Source: an uncultured Aquimarina sp.
GTDB lineage: Bacteria > Bacteroidota > Bacteroidia > Flavobacteriales > Flavobacteriaceae
Reading direction: 5' to 3'
Assembly (NCBI GenBank): GCA_947498455.1
Contig: CANMKK010000007.1
Span: 62,001 to 126,000, forward strand
Length of the DNA stretch: 64,000 nt
In this document: piece by piece, positions 7,740 to 17,069 of the stretch
Numbering within the stretch: the stretch's first letter is position 1
Layout of the letters: the number at the start of each line of letters is the position of its first letter
Made by a program: the position numbers and the translations under genes
Notes under the pieces: generated by a model
Database searches by the model: none
Told to the model about the DNA's origin: nothing
Seen by the model: only the letters and a program-made list of their open reading frames with translations

Positions 7740-10700
7740 TTAACTATTCACTCTTCGTTTATACCAAAACAAAACTAGTAAGATAATTCCTATTACACTA
7801 CATCCGATCAGCCAATAAATCAGAGTTGAATTTCTAAACTGAATTGGAGTTGCATCTCCAACCAAGTAAAACCCTCCCCAATAAAACGGATGAACTCTAT
7901 TTATATGGGCATTTTGTATGTATTGCAATTTAGCTTGCTGTAATGCCTTTGATTTAGTCATCCCATCTTTGAGGTTAGTATAGAAATTTTTCATCAGCTC
8001 TGGAGTGGTTTGATCTGATACTTCCCAGCTACTTAATAATAAACTTTTGGTTCCTGCATATTGGAAAGCATTACCTAAACTCATAATCCCTTCTCCTTTT
8101 GCAATTTTTCCTGTCCCTGTATTACAGGCGCTCAATACTGTTAATTCTGCGGGAATATCCAATGCAAATAACTCGTGGCTATACAGTAAATTATCTTCTA
8201 GCGTATCTTTAGCTTTTGTAAAAAAGAGTTTCGAATTCTCAGGACGTTCATTATCTACCTCTCCATGTAATGCAAGGTGTAAAATATTATATTGATTCAC
8301 ATGTTTCTTGAAATTCCTTTCTACTGCCTCCGATCCATAAAAATAAACACCATCTATAATATCAGCAATAGCACTAATTTCTTTACGGGTTCCCGGAAGA
8401 TCATCACCTGCAGCTCTTAATCTTTCTAAACTCATTGCTTCCGCATTCGCTATACTTGTACTATCCGAAAACGAAAATGCTAGGCATTCTTCTTTTTTAA
8501 GTATATCAAATTCTCTTTTACTATCTGAAAACAATAATGTTGCAGAATTGGCATATGTAATCGCATACTCCTTTAGTAAATACGATAATTCTTTTGGGTT
8601 ACCAATATTTTCTTTTTTACTAAGCAATAAATCAAAATTAAGATGCCATAATGATTCATCTGGCATTATAACCAATTCATCCCCTTGTATCTTATCTTTT
8701 ACAGGTGCTATTAGTTCCTGATACAATTGATAGCCTATTTCTTGATATTTCTTGATATTCTTATCGATAATCGCTTTTCTAAATTTCTCTATTTTCTTAG
8801 TAAGACTTGAAACTGTTAGTTCTTTTACAGCTATATCATTTTTAGAAATTGTAAAAGCATAGATTGTGCTATCGGTTGTAAAAAACTCTAATAAAGTTGT
8901 TTGATCACTTAATTGTTGTTGCACTTCTTCTACAGAAATCACATTGTTTTTGTATTTTAGTTGATGATATTCTGGGTATTTCTTTTCTAATATCTTGGTT
9001 AAAGAATCTTGCCTTTTTGATATCTTAAAGAGTTTTTTTTCAAAATTAGCAATCCTAATAGTATCAAGGTCTTCATCGGATAACTCATCATTAACCATTG
9101 ACAAGTAATAAGCTTTATCTTTTTTAAGTTCTTTTTCTAACTTTAAAAGATCTGTAGACACTCCAGAATAACTCTTCGCCTTTGATTCTAACAACAAATC
9201 CTTTAAAACATTTGCCTTACTTTTTTCTAAATAACTAAAAGCTTTTTTTAAAGGTTTTCGATCATTTGCAAACCCATTAAGAAATAATTGAGCCTTTATT
9301 GCTCCTTGATATGTTTCCTTTGTTTTTTTTGAAAAGGCTATTTTATCTTGATAACGCACAAGATTAGCTCTTATAGAATTAATGAGTGTATCAGCTTTTT
9401 CATAAATTCCATTATGTTTCTTAAGAAAATTAATATTCATATTTTCATTACTCGCTAACAAAACTGCTTCTCCTTTACCTGCTAGTGTATGGAGCAGAAT
9501 AATTGGGCTAAAGTAGTTCTTAGAAAAAGAATCGCTTCCAAAGTACTTTTTAGTTATATTTTTTCTATTAGAAGAAAGTGCTTTTTCATAATATGAAATA
9601 GCTTTTGTATAATTTTTATTTAAAACATAGGCTTCAGCCATATAATTATAATGATTAGCAATTTCTCTATGTTTTTTTCCAAATAACGCTATTTCAATCT
9701 CTAATGCCTTATTATAAGATTCAATAGCTTTATCAAATGAATCTTCTTCTAGATATATATTTCCCATATTTGTATGAATATCGGACATCTGTAATCTGCT
9801 GTCTTCTGAAAAAGAGTTTATAACCTCGGCTGCTCTATTAAAATAGTCTTTAGCCTTTTCGTAATCTTCTTTCTCAAGATATACTCCCCCGATATTATTA
9901 TATAACGATGATAGCTTAACTGAATTAATCCCAGATAATTTTATCTGAATCCCTAATGATTTTTCAAACCACTTTAATGCTTTATCATACTCCTTTTTGT
10001 TCTCTAGAACAACCCCTATATTGTGATATACACTAGCAACATATGCGTGATTTTTTCCTAATATGTTGACAAGAATTGAAGCAGCGTTTTTGTTATAATC
10101 AAGAGATTTATTATACTCCCCTAAATCAGAATAAATTCCTGCTATATTTAAATGAAGTACTCCGCTATTTACGCTATTAACACCATGCTCCTTTATAAAT
10201 ATAGTAAGAGCTCTGTTTAAATATTCCAATGCCATTTCACTATCAGAAAGATCTGAGTAAATATTTCCTATATTATTATAGGGCAGTCCTAATGACAAAT
10301 GGTTTTCTCCAAAATGATTTCTTATTATTTCTACTTGTTTAAGACAAAAATCTAAAGCTTTTCTGGATTCCCCTAGTTCATCATACATTACTCCAATATT
10401 AGTATATATTTCTCCTGTTTGGAGATGATTAGGACCATATCTTTTTAGTCGTATATCTAAGGCTTTCTCATGATGAGCAAGTGCTTTTTTATACTTCCCC
10501 CTATAATAAAAATAATTTGCTATATGTTTATAACTATTAGCTATACTAAAATGATCTTCTGGTACTATTTTTAACCGAATATTTAATGCTTTCTTATAAT
10601 ACTCTAGAGACTCTTCGTAATTAGAGTTTACAGCATGGTATTTTCCTATGTTATCATATGCACTTGCTTTCTCCAGACCTTCTATACCAATATATCTATT

Positions 10701-10994
10701 ACAAATCTTTAATGCTTCTTCTGCAAAATCTAATGACTCTTGATATTTAGAGTTTTCTGCATAAATTGCGGAAATTCCATTATAACAACTAGCAACACGC
10801 TCCCAAAGCTTTGCTTTTTTATAGATAGGAAGTGCTTTTTTAAAATAAACCATAGAACTATCTACTTGCATCAAAATCAATAAAGAATCAGCTTTACTAT
10901 AATACCTAGAGGCTATAATTGTATCATTTTGCTTCTGTGCTACACATAAATTAACGAAAAACAAAAAGACAATACTTATTCTTAATAAGTTCAT
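7740..10994 (-). CDS. TPR-CHAT protein with signal peptide and C-terminal membrane anchor
   Basis: This 1084-residue protein joins a long TPR array to a CHAT (caspase HetF associated with TPRs) cysteine-protease-like domain. A signal peptide (ISIVFLFFVNLCVAQ) is followed by about eleven 42-residue TPRs (about 30-480) with recurrent sequences such as YNNIGNIYSDLSDSEMAL. A helical linker comes next, then CHAT at about 680-1040. The expected dyad is present: His in HLALHGE (about 907) and Cys in LSACNTGTG (about 955). A transmembrane helix (LIYWLIGCSVIGIILLVLFW) and a basic tail KRR end the protein, so TPR and CHAT should face the periplasm. Substrate and trigger are unknown. No caspase-regulated partner is adjacent. 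Confidence 0.9.
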   Translation of the reverse strand: MNLLRISIVFLFFVNLCVAQKQNDTIIASRYYSKADSLLILMQVDSSMVYFKKALPIYKKAKLWERVASCYNGISAIYAENSKYQESLDFAEEALKICNRYIGIEGLEKASAYDNIGKYHAVNSNYEESLEYYKKALNIRLKIVPEDHFSIANSYKHIANYFYYRGKYKKALAHHEKALDIRLKRYGPNHLQTGEIYTNIGVMYDELGESRKALDFCLKQVEIIRNHFGENHLSLGLPYNNIGNIYSDLSDSEMALEYLNRALTIFIKEHGVNSVNSGVLHLNIAGIYSDLGEYNKSLDYNKNAASILVNILGKNHAYVASVYHNIGVVLENKKEYDKALKWFEKSLGIQIKLSGINSVKLSSLYNNIGGVYLEKEDYEKAKDYFNRAAEVINSFSEDSRLQMSDIHTNMGNIYLEEDSFDKAIESYNKALEIEIALFGKKHREIANHYNYMAEAYVLNKNYTKAISYYEKALSSNRKNITKKYFGSDSFSKNYFSPIILLHTLAGKGEAVLLASNENMNINFLKKHNGIYEKADTLINSIRANLVRYQDKIAFSKKTKETYQGAIKAQLFLNGFANDRKPLKKAFSYLEKSKANVLKDLLLESKAKSYSGVSTDLLKLEKELKKDKAYYLSMVNDELSDEDLDTIRIANFEKKLFKISKRQDSLTKILEKKYPEYHQLKYKNNVISVEEVQQQLSDQTTLLEFFTTDSTIYAFTISKNDIAVKELTVSSLTKKIEKFRKAIIDKNIKKYQEIGYQLYQELIAPVKDKIQGDELVIMPDESLWHLNFDLLLSKKENIGNPKELSYLLKEYAITYANSATLLFSDSKREFDILKKEECLAFSFSDSTSIANAEAMSLERLRAAGDDLPGTRKEISAIADIIDGVYFYGSEAVERNFKKHVNQYNILHLALHGEVDNERPENSKLFFTKAKDTLEDNLLYSHELFALDIPAELTVLSACNTGTGKIAKGEGIMSLGNAFQYAGTKSLLLSSWEVSDQTTPELMKNFYTNLKDGMTKSKALQQAKLQYIQNAHINRVHPFYWGGFYLVGDATPIQFRNSTLIYWLIGCSVIGIILLVLFWYKRRVNS

Positions 10995-11212
10995 AGAAAT
11001 CTGAATTAAACGAGTTTGCTAATATATGCTAGAAAAAGTGTACGTAAAACTCTTTTGGATATCATCTTTTATATTAGTTTGTTTTTAGGAAATTATATTT
11101 TAACGTAAATATTACCTTTATATAAATCTTTATAACTCACATTAAGACATATATCCATTACAGTAGTAATTCGATAGGTCACTAGCATCTTAAAAGCGTT
11201 ACTTTAGTAATT

Positions 11213-11375
11213 ATACGATTTACGAATAAAAATTTCGCATCTAATCACATTCTTTTTCTACTATATTTTCTTCATAAAATTAAACAATAGCTATGGCTAT
11301 TATTTAATTTGATTCATCAATCTAGCGAAAAATCTTTGTAATTATTTTTACGAAATTCTCATCCGTAAATCGTAT
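11213..11375 (-). repeat. Palindromic element A, copy 3 (163 bp)
   Basis: The ends ATACGATTTACG and CGTAAATCGTAT are the same perfect terminal inverted repeat as in copy 1. The centre (ATAAAATTAAACAATAGCTAT) aligns with copies 1 and 2 in copy 2 orientation, but the rest is more diverged and about 23 bp shorter. Confidence 0.7.
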
Positions 11376-11386
11376 TAGATGGATTA

Positions 11387-11557
11387 AACCTGGATTATGC
11401 AATAGAAAATCTATTACATCTTGAAACCACTTCAAAACCTATCGCTTTGCTATATTTTCAAGTGTCACCAGAACGATGCTATGCTGAAACTTGGAAAACA
11501 TCAGGTTTTATTGAGTTTTCAAGCTTCATAACGAAGTTCTATTGCATAATCCAGGTT
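11387..11557. repeat. Palindromic element C with perfect 21-bp terminal repeats
   Basis: The element opens AACCTGGATTATGCAATAGA and closes with its exact complement TCTATTGCATAATCCAGGTT (21 bp counting one more inner base). Inner parts are imperfectly complementary too (TCTTGAAACCACTTC against GAGTTTTCAAGC). It encodes nothing and lies 11 bp from element A copy 3. It is MITE-like in shape; no second copy was found in this window. Confidence 0.7.
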
Positions 11558-11574
11558 AAAACAATACCCCTACC

Positions 11575-11831
11575 CCCTTACGCAAGTGGTTCGATGGATC
11601 ACTTTAATACCTAGAGGAGTTAACTTATGGCCTCTGCCCCCTAAAAGCAAGGGGTACTCCCCTTACCTCACCCCATAAATTGATCAAAACAAGGGGTTGT
11701 ACCCCATAAAAGACCCTCTAAAAGCAGTAAACAGAGGGGTCAGGACTATTAAAATACTGCCTCGAGGCAGTATCGAAAGGGGGTACCCCCATACTGGTAT
11801 GGGGGTACCCCCTTAGTCACCTTTCTTTCGA
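11575..11831. repeat. GC-rich palindrome cluster
   Basis: Perfect inverted repeats are stacked here: AAGGGG-TACT-CCCCTT near 11655, a 20-bp palindrome ATACTGCCTCGAGGCAGTAT at 11754-11773, and an 18+2+18 hairpin at 11777-11814 (arm AAGGGGGTACCCCCATAC). The last is framed by TCGAAAG/CTTTCGA. A weaker GACCCTCT/AGAGGGGTC stem lies in between. Base composition is far richer in G and C than the flanks. Whether it acts as DNA or as structured RNA is unknown. Confidence 0.7.
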
Positions 11832-11885
11832 AGGAGGTTTGGATGAATATATATAGTACATATAATGACAATGTACTACTTCAAT

Positions 11886-12548
11886 TTAGGATCTAAGATA
11901 CCCGTGTATAATTAAATCACCTTTTCCTTCAACCACCAGCAATTTTCCATTTTTTAGCAACATATTCCTGTCCGAAACTGCTAACACATCTTCATAATAG
12001 TGATCTGTAACAATAATTCCTTTTTCCTTTTTCACTCTAAACAATAGCCCTTTAATTAGTTCTTTATAGGAAGGCTGTATCATAGAAAAAGGTTCATCTA
12101 GTAGCAAAAAACGATGTTTTAAATGACATAATAATAGTACCTCTAAATATCGTAATTCTCCCATAGACAGCTTACCCACTTTACTATTTTCTATAGCATG
12201 TATGCCTTGTGCATAAAATATACGATCTTGATCATCGCCATTAGGAAATACTAATGGTATTACTTCTCTAACTTTTCTCCCTTTTGGCAGAAAAGAATCC
12301 TGAGGTAGATATCCAATCTGTTTTGAAGAAATGACATTTCTAGGAACTATATGCTTATCATCGATAGTAATCCTAATCTCATTTGCCTTAAGAGTTCCAA
12401 AAATGCATTGTAACAATGTGGATTTCCCTGTTCCATTACTTCCAAAAACGCCTATGATTTCACCTGTACTACATCGTAAATCCATATCATTAACGATCAT
12501 TTTCTTACCGTAAGATTTTGAAAGATTAGTAACATTTAGTGTATTCAT
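11886..12548 (-). CDS. ABC transporter ATP-binding protein
   Basis: This 220-residue nucleotide-binding subunit has the complete set of ABC motifs: Walker A GSNGTGKST (36-44), a Q-loop with LPQDS (about 81), a signature LSMGE (128-132) in place of LSGGQ, Walker B FLLLDEP (about 147-153) and the switch His in TDHYYED (about 183). It would power a membrane partner, most simply the 94-residue protein encoded 8 bp upstream in the same direction. The cargo is unknown. The small size and single simple domain resemble export or lipoprotein-release type ATPases more than importers, but no substrate-binding protein is nearby. Confidence 0.9.
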   Translation of the reverse strand: MNTLNVTNLSKSYGKKMIVNDMDLRCSTGEIIGVFGSNGTGKSTLLQCIFGTLKANEIRITIDDKHIVPRNVISSKQIGYLPQDSFLPKGRKVREVIPLVFPNGDDQDRIFYAQGIHAIENSKVGKLSMGELRYLEVLLLCHLKHRFLLLDEPFSMIQPSYKELIKGLLFRVKKEKGIIVTDHYYEDVLAVSDRNMLLKNGKLLVVEGKGDLIIHGYLRS

Positions 12549-12556
12549 TTTTTCTA

Positions 12557-12841
12557 TTATAAGAAGACCAAGACTAAAAACAATAATGGTAGGGATATCG
12601 CAACATTCATTAAAAAGACAGTAAGAATCAAATCTGGTTTTGATAGTCCTAAATTTGCATACATATAATATTCATTACGCTTAAAAATATGATAACCTCG
12701 TAAACCTATCCAAATTCCAATAGTGTTAAACAGAAATAAACTCCAACCAAACCCACTTATTTGACTCATAAAAAGACAAAACACCAGATTAAACAAATTC
12801 ACATCACAGAAGAATTTAAAAATCGCTCTATAATAATACAT
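12557..12841 (-). CDS. Small multi-helix membrane protein paired with ABC ATPase
   Basis: The product has 94 residues with about three hydrophobic segments: around 12-30 (NLVFCLFMSQISGFGW), 34-50 (LFLFNTIGIWIGLRGYH) and 72-94 (LTVFLMNVAISLPLLFLVLVFL, which runs to the C terminus). Between them lies a hydrophilic loop YHIFKRNEYYMYANLGLS. No family was recognised. The gene precedes the ABC ATPase gene by 8 bp, so the two are probably cotranscribed and the protein may form or regulate the membrane part of the transporter. It is much smaller than an ordinary permease, so it might need to oligomerise or have a larger partner elsewhere. Confidence 0.65.
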   Translation of the reverse strand: MYYYRAIFKFFCDVNLFNLVFCLFMSQISGFGWSLFLFNTIGIWIGLRGYHIFKRNEYYMYANLGLSKPDLILTVFLMNVAISLPLLFLVLVFL

Positions 12842-13035
12842 TCTTAAAATTTTTACGGCTTCATAAAACTAAATCCTACTTTTATCGTTATTTTGGTATT
12901 ATAAAAACCTTTCCAACCAATACTTGTTGCAAGATTCATACGAATTAATAGAGTAAAATAGCTTATACATTCTTTATTCTAATGGTTTTCGTTAAAGAAA
13001 ATTCAATGAGTAAATGATATAAAAGCTAAAAACTT

Positions 13036-13043
13036 TAGTTTTG
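13036..13043 (+). promoter_or_regulatory. Possible -7 promoter box
   Basis: TAGTTTTG matches TAnnTTTG but ends only 5 bases before the ATG at 13049. If used, the message would be leaderless or nearly so, or translation would begin further in. Confidence 0.3.
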
Positions 13044-13048
13044 TCACT

Positions 13049-16000
13049 ATGCGAATTATAGCATTTTTATGTTTTTTAATACTATGGAGTATTCAGGTTA
13101 CTTATAGCCAGGATATTCAAGATAACTTTAGAAGTAAAAAGGTACCTGTCACAGATACTGTTCGTATCGATACTGTAAGTATTAATTCTATAGATTTCAA
13201 AATACTATCAAAACTAGGAAAACCAATCGATAGTACTTTATACACTGCCAATTTTGAAAAATCTATCGTTATTGTTTCTCCGGAGATGCGACAAAAAAAT
13301 GATTCCATAATACTACAATACTATAGATATCCTGATTTTCTAACCAGAAAATATTTCGAATTTGACCCATCCATTATCGTAGAGAATAATGGAAATCTAA
13401 AAAAGTTATATCGTTTATCAGAGTCTAATACTAAAAAAGAGTTTACTCCTTTTGATGGACTTACTACTAACGGAAGTATTTCTAGGGGTGTTACTGTGGG
13501 GAGCAATCAAAATACGGTTTTAAATTCTGAATTAGACTTACAAATCTCTGGAAAGATCAGTGAGAATATATCATTGCGTGCCTCTATACAGGATGCTAAT
13601 GTACCTATACAGCAAAGTGGGTATTCGCAAAGTTTAGACGAATTTGATCAGATTTTTATAGAGTTATATGCTAAAAATTGGAATATCCGAGCGGGTGATG
13701 TACAATTACAAAATACTACAAGTTACTTTAATAGGTTTACCAAAAATGTACAGGGAATTTCGATGACTGCAACCTTAAATCATCCTGAATCGAAAACAGA
13801 ACTGTTTGCTTCGGGAGCTTTGGTTAGAGGCGTTTTTACCCGAAGTCAATTTACGGGTCAGGAAGGAAATCAAGGGCCCTATAAATTAACAGGCCCCAAT
13901 GGGGAGTTGTTTATTTTAATCATATCTGGTAGTGAACGTGTGTATGTAAATGGATTACTATTAGAACGTGGGGAAAATAAAGATTATAATATTGATTATA
14001 ATGCGGGAGAGGTTCGTTTTAACCCTACTTTCCCTATTACGTCAGATATGCGTATTTCTATTGAATATCAAACCACAGAACGAAACTATTCTAGAATTAT
14101 AGCATATGGTGGTGGAAATTATGAAACTGAAAAACTGAAAATAGGCGCTTTTGTATATTCCGAAAATGACGCCAAAAACCAATCACTACAGCAAAACCTA
14201 AATGATACACAGAAAGAAATCTTATCAAATGCAGGTGATGATCCTGTACAAATGATTTCTCCCTCTGCAGTGCCGGATACTTTTAGTGAAAATAAAATTT
14301 TATATAGAAGAGACATCTTGGATGGTCAGGAAATTTTTGTTTTTTCTAACAACCCATCAGATGAACTGTTTAATGTTCGCTTCTCTCTCGTAGGAGAGAA
14401 TCAAGGAGATTATATTATTGGAGATGTCACCACTATTAATAGGATTTTTGAGTATGTCCCTCCTGTTAATGGTATCTCTCAGGGTAATTATGCTCCAATT
14501 ATTCAATTAGAAGCCCCTACTAAACTACAAACCGCAGTAGTTCTGGGTTCATATACTCCTACTAAAAAAACATCCATCTCTTTTGAAATATCCGGTAGTA
14601 AAAATGATCTGAATCTTTTCTCTGATCTGGATGACAATGATAATGATGGAGCAGCAGGACGGCTTCAGCTCAATCAACGCGTTTTTTCTATTGATAGTAG
14701 TTGGACTATGAACGTTTTTGCAAATGGAGATTATATACAAGAGCGGTTTAGAAGTATCGAGCGAATTTATACCGTAGAATTCAATAGAGATTGGAACCTT
14801 GCTAATCCTTTGGGCAATCAACAATTATTGAGTTCTGGTATTGAAATCGTTCATCCTAAAAAAGGGTATTCACGCTATTCTTTTCAACATCTTAATTTTT
14901 CAGAAAATTATAATGGAAACCGCCACGTGCTACAGACACAACTAGCTCTAGATAAATTAGGAATATCTCTTCATTCTAGCTTATTGAGTAGTAAAAATAC
15001 GAGCATTGACTCTAGGTTTTTTAGAATATATAGCAATATCAACTATGGCTTTCCAAAAAACTGGATCGGGGTAAAATTCTCTTCTGAAGAGAATAAAGAA
15101 ATTAATACTACTGACCAATCGTATACACTAAACACACAACGATTTAAATCCTATGAAATATATACCGGAGTTGGTGATAGTACCAAAATTTATACTGAGA
15201 TAGGGTATAGGCATCGCATAAATGATAGTGTTAGAAACAATCTACTGGATAAAGTTAGCACATCAAACACTTATTTTTTAAAATCTAATATCTTAAATAC
15301 GTCACATACTCAATTATCTCTATTTGTTACCTACAGAACATTAGATAATAAAGATCAAAATCGAGAAAACGAACAATCTCTAAACTCCAGATTACTGTAT
15401 AATCAACGTTTTTTTGGTAATAAAATAAACTGGAATACTGTTTTCGAAACCAATAGTGGTACCTTACCTCAACAAGAATTTACATATATACAGGTTGATC
15501 CGGGACAAGGAACCTATACCTGGAATGACTATAATACTAATGGAGTTCAGGAACTAGAAGAATTCGAAATTGCTCAATTTACCGATGAAGCAACATATTT
15601 AAAAGTTTTATTACCTAATCAACTTTTTATAAAAACACATCAAAACAGATTAAGCCAGATTGTCTCATTAAATCCACTATCATGGTCGGGGTCGGAACAT
15701 AAAACTAAAAGATTATTATCCCATTTCCATAATCAAACATCGTATATTATAGATAGAAAAAATCGCAGAGATACGAATTCATTTAATATTAATCCTTTTC
15801 AAAAAAATGATGATGAACTAGCTCTTAGCCTAAGTTTTAGAAATACACTTTCATTTAATAGAGGGAAGCAACGATACACTACAACTTATTCCTATTTATC
15901 ATCAAAAAACACAAATCTACAAGTCACTGGTTTACAACAAAGTATTTCTAAAAATCATCAATTCACTTTTGCTCACAAAATGGCTAAAACCTGGCTTTTT

Positions 16001-16465
16001 GAGTTAAAAAATGAACTGTTATCAGCAGAAAGTATTGCTGAAAATTTTATCAATAGAAATTATATTTTAGAAGGATATAGAATAGAACCAAAATTATCAT
16101 ACCTCTTCTCTTTACAAACACAATTCAGTCTATTTTATTTGCTAAATGATCAAGAAAATATTTCTGGGCAAGAGCTATTAACACAACAAAAAATGGGAGC
16201 TTCTTTTTCTTATGCTAATAAACAGCAAATATCGATTACTACAGAGTTTAATTATTTTAATAATGACTTTACAGGAAATTCTTTTTCTCCGGTAGGATAT
16301 CAATTACTTAATGGTTTACAGCCTGGAAACAATTATACTTGGTCCATCTTAGCCCAAAAAAAACTAACCAAATACTTAGATCTCAATGTATCGTATCTAG
16401 GTAGAAAAAGCGAAAACACACAAACAATTCACACCGGAAATATACAATTAAGAGCCTATTTTTAA
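13049..16465 (+). CDS. Large putative outer-membrane beta-barrel protein
   Basis: The product has 1138 residues and an N-terminal signal peptide (IIAFLCFLILWSIQVTYSQ). Residues 130-350 contain a region with LDLQISGKISENISLRASI and WNIRAGDVQL, then a segment SERVYVNGLLLERGENKDY and DYNAGEVRFNP resembling a beta-sandwich repeat. The C-terminal half alternates polar and aromatic residues in long strands and ends with a strand finishing in phenylalanine (IQLRAYF), typical of outer-membrane barrels. I recognise the type as a conserved flavobacterial surface protein but not its function. The gene stands alone between the ABC pair (divergent) and a small lipoprotein. Confidence 0.7.
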   Translation: MRIIAFLCFLILWSIQVTYSQDIQDNFRSKKVPVTDTVRIDTVSINSIDFKILSKLGKPIDSTLYTANFEKSIVIVSPEMRQKNDSIILQYYRYPDFLTRKYFEFDPSIIVENNGNLKKLYRLSESNTKKEFTPFDGLTTNGSISRGVTVGSNQNTVLNSELDLQISGKISENISLRASIQDANVPIQQSGYSQSLDEFDQIFIELYAKNWNIRAGDVQLQNTTSYFNRFTKNVQGISMTATLNHPESKTELFASGALVRGVFTRSQFTGQEGNQGPYKLTGPNGELFILIISGSERVYVNGLLLERGENKDYNIDYNAGEVRFNPTFPITSDMRISIEYQTTERNYSRIIAYGGGNYETEKLKIGAFVYSENDAKNQSLQQNLNDTQKEILSNAGDDPVQMISPSAVPDTFSENKILYRRDILDGQEIFVFSNNPSDELFNVRFSLVGENQGDYIIGDVTTINRIFEYVPPVNGISQGNYAPIIQLEAPTKLQTAVVLGSYTPTKKTSISFEISGSKNDLNLFSDLDDNDNDGAAGRLQLNQRVFSIDSSWTMNVFANGDYIQERFRSIERIYTVEFNRDWNLANPLGNQQLLSSGIEIVHPKKGYSRYSFQHLNFSENYNGNRHVLQTQLALDKLGISLHSSLLSSKNTSIDSRFFRIYSNINYGFPKNWIGVKFSSEENKEINTTDQSYTLNTQRFKSYEIYTGVGDSTKIYTEIGYRHRINDSVRNNLLDKVSTSNTYFLKSNILNTSHTQLSLFVTYRTLDNKDQNRENEQSLNSRLLYNQRFFGNKINWNTVFETNSGTLPQQEFTYIQVDPGQGTYTWNDYNTNGVQELEEFEIAQFTDEATYLKVLLPNQLFIKTHQNRLSQIVSLNPLSWSGSEHKTKRLLSHFHNQTSYIIDRKNRRDTNSFNINPFQKNDDELALSLSFRNTLSFNRGKQRYTTTYSYLSSKNTNLQVTGLQQSISKNHQFTFAHKMAKTWLFELKNELLSAESIAENFINRNYILEGYRIEPKLSYLFSLQTQFSLFYLLNDQENISGQELLTQQKMGASFSYANKQQISITTEFNYFNNDFTGNSFSPVGYQLLNGLQPGNNYTWSILAQKKLTKYLDLNVSYLGRKSENTQTIHTGNIQLRAYF

Positions 16466-16700
16466 AATTCTAGATATACTCTTTATACCAGTCTTATATG
16501 GAATTGTACCGAAACCTGAATAGAATTGTTTTTTTAATTCAGGTAAAAAAGAAAATTTAGGGATAGTACTTATACTAGCTAAGTACAAATAGCGTTATCG
16601 ACGCATTTTATTTTGAAACATATACTAAAAAGAAACAATTTTAGTCAGTAATTTCATTTGAGAAATAGTATTATTAATACCTTTATAAAAAAACTAAAGA

Positions 16701-17069
16701 ATGATCCAGTTATTTAAAATTTTCTGTTTACTAATTATAATATCCCTTAATAGTTGCATGACTACCAAAAAAACCAATGAAAAGGACAAACCGCAAACTG
16801 ATATTTCTCAACAAATATCTTCTGAAAGCATGCAAGAAAAAGGTTTTACTAAAGGTATTCTTACGTTAACTAAATCAGATATTGATTGTCCTTATATCCT
16901 AAATGTCGAAAAATATAAAGATAATCTGGATCCAATAAACCTAAAAGATTTTTTTAAAAGTGAAGTGCCTAAAAAAGTCTGGGTGAAATATGCTGATTTA
17001 AGAATGAAAAATAGATGCCAAAGCGGCAGGCCAGTTTCTATTATAGAAATAAGTAAACGATCAGATTAG
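16701..17069 (+). CDS. Small hypothetical lipoprotein
   Basis: The 122-residue product starts with a lipoprotein signal peptide (LFKIFCLLIIISLNSC, lipidated Cys at 19) and a Lys/Thr/Gln-rich linker. The remaining 75 residues include CPYILNVEKY and an FFKSEVPKKVWVKYADLRMK segment, with a second Cys in NRCQSGRP that could pair with the first mature Cys in SDIDCPY. I do not recognise the family. The stop codon overlaps the stop of the convergent T9SS protein gene by 4 bases. Confidence 0.7.
   Translation: MIQLFKIFCLLIIISLNSCMTTKKTNEKDKPQTDISQQISSESMQEKGFTKGILTLTKSDIDCPYILNVEKYKDNLDPINLKDFFKSEVPKKVWVKYADLRMKNRCQSGRPVSIIEISKRSD

Larger units (their letters stand above)
10995..11885. other. Non-coding block of palindromic elements, 891 bp
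   Basis: This is the longest gene-free stretch in the window. It holds palindromic element A copy 3 (11213-11375), a separate element with perfect 21-bp ends (11387-11557) and, from about 11570 to 11831, a GC-rich cluster of inverted repeats unlike the AT-rich surroundings. No reading frame of more than 60 codons was found. The 218 bp next to the TPR-CHAT start shows nothing recognisable. Confidence 0.7.

Noticed and set aside
7740..10994. TPR-CHAT protein as part of a type III-E CRISPR or gasdermin system
   Set aside because: No CRISPR array, Cas gene or gasdermin-like gene is in the window, and the signal peptide and membrane anchor point to the periplasm.
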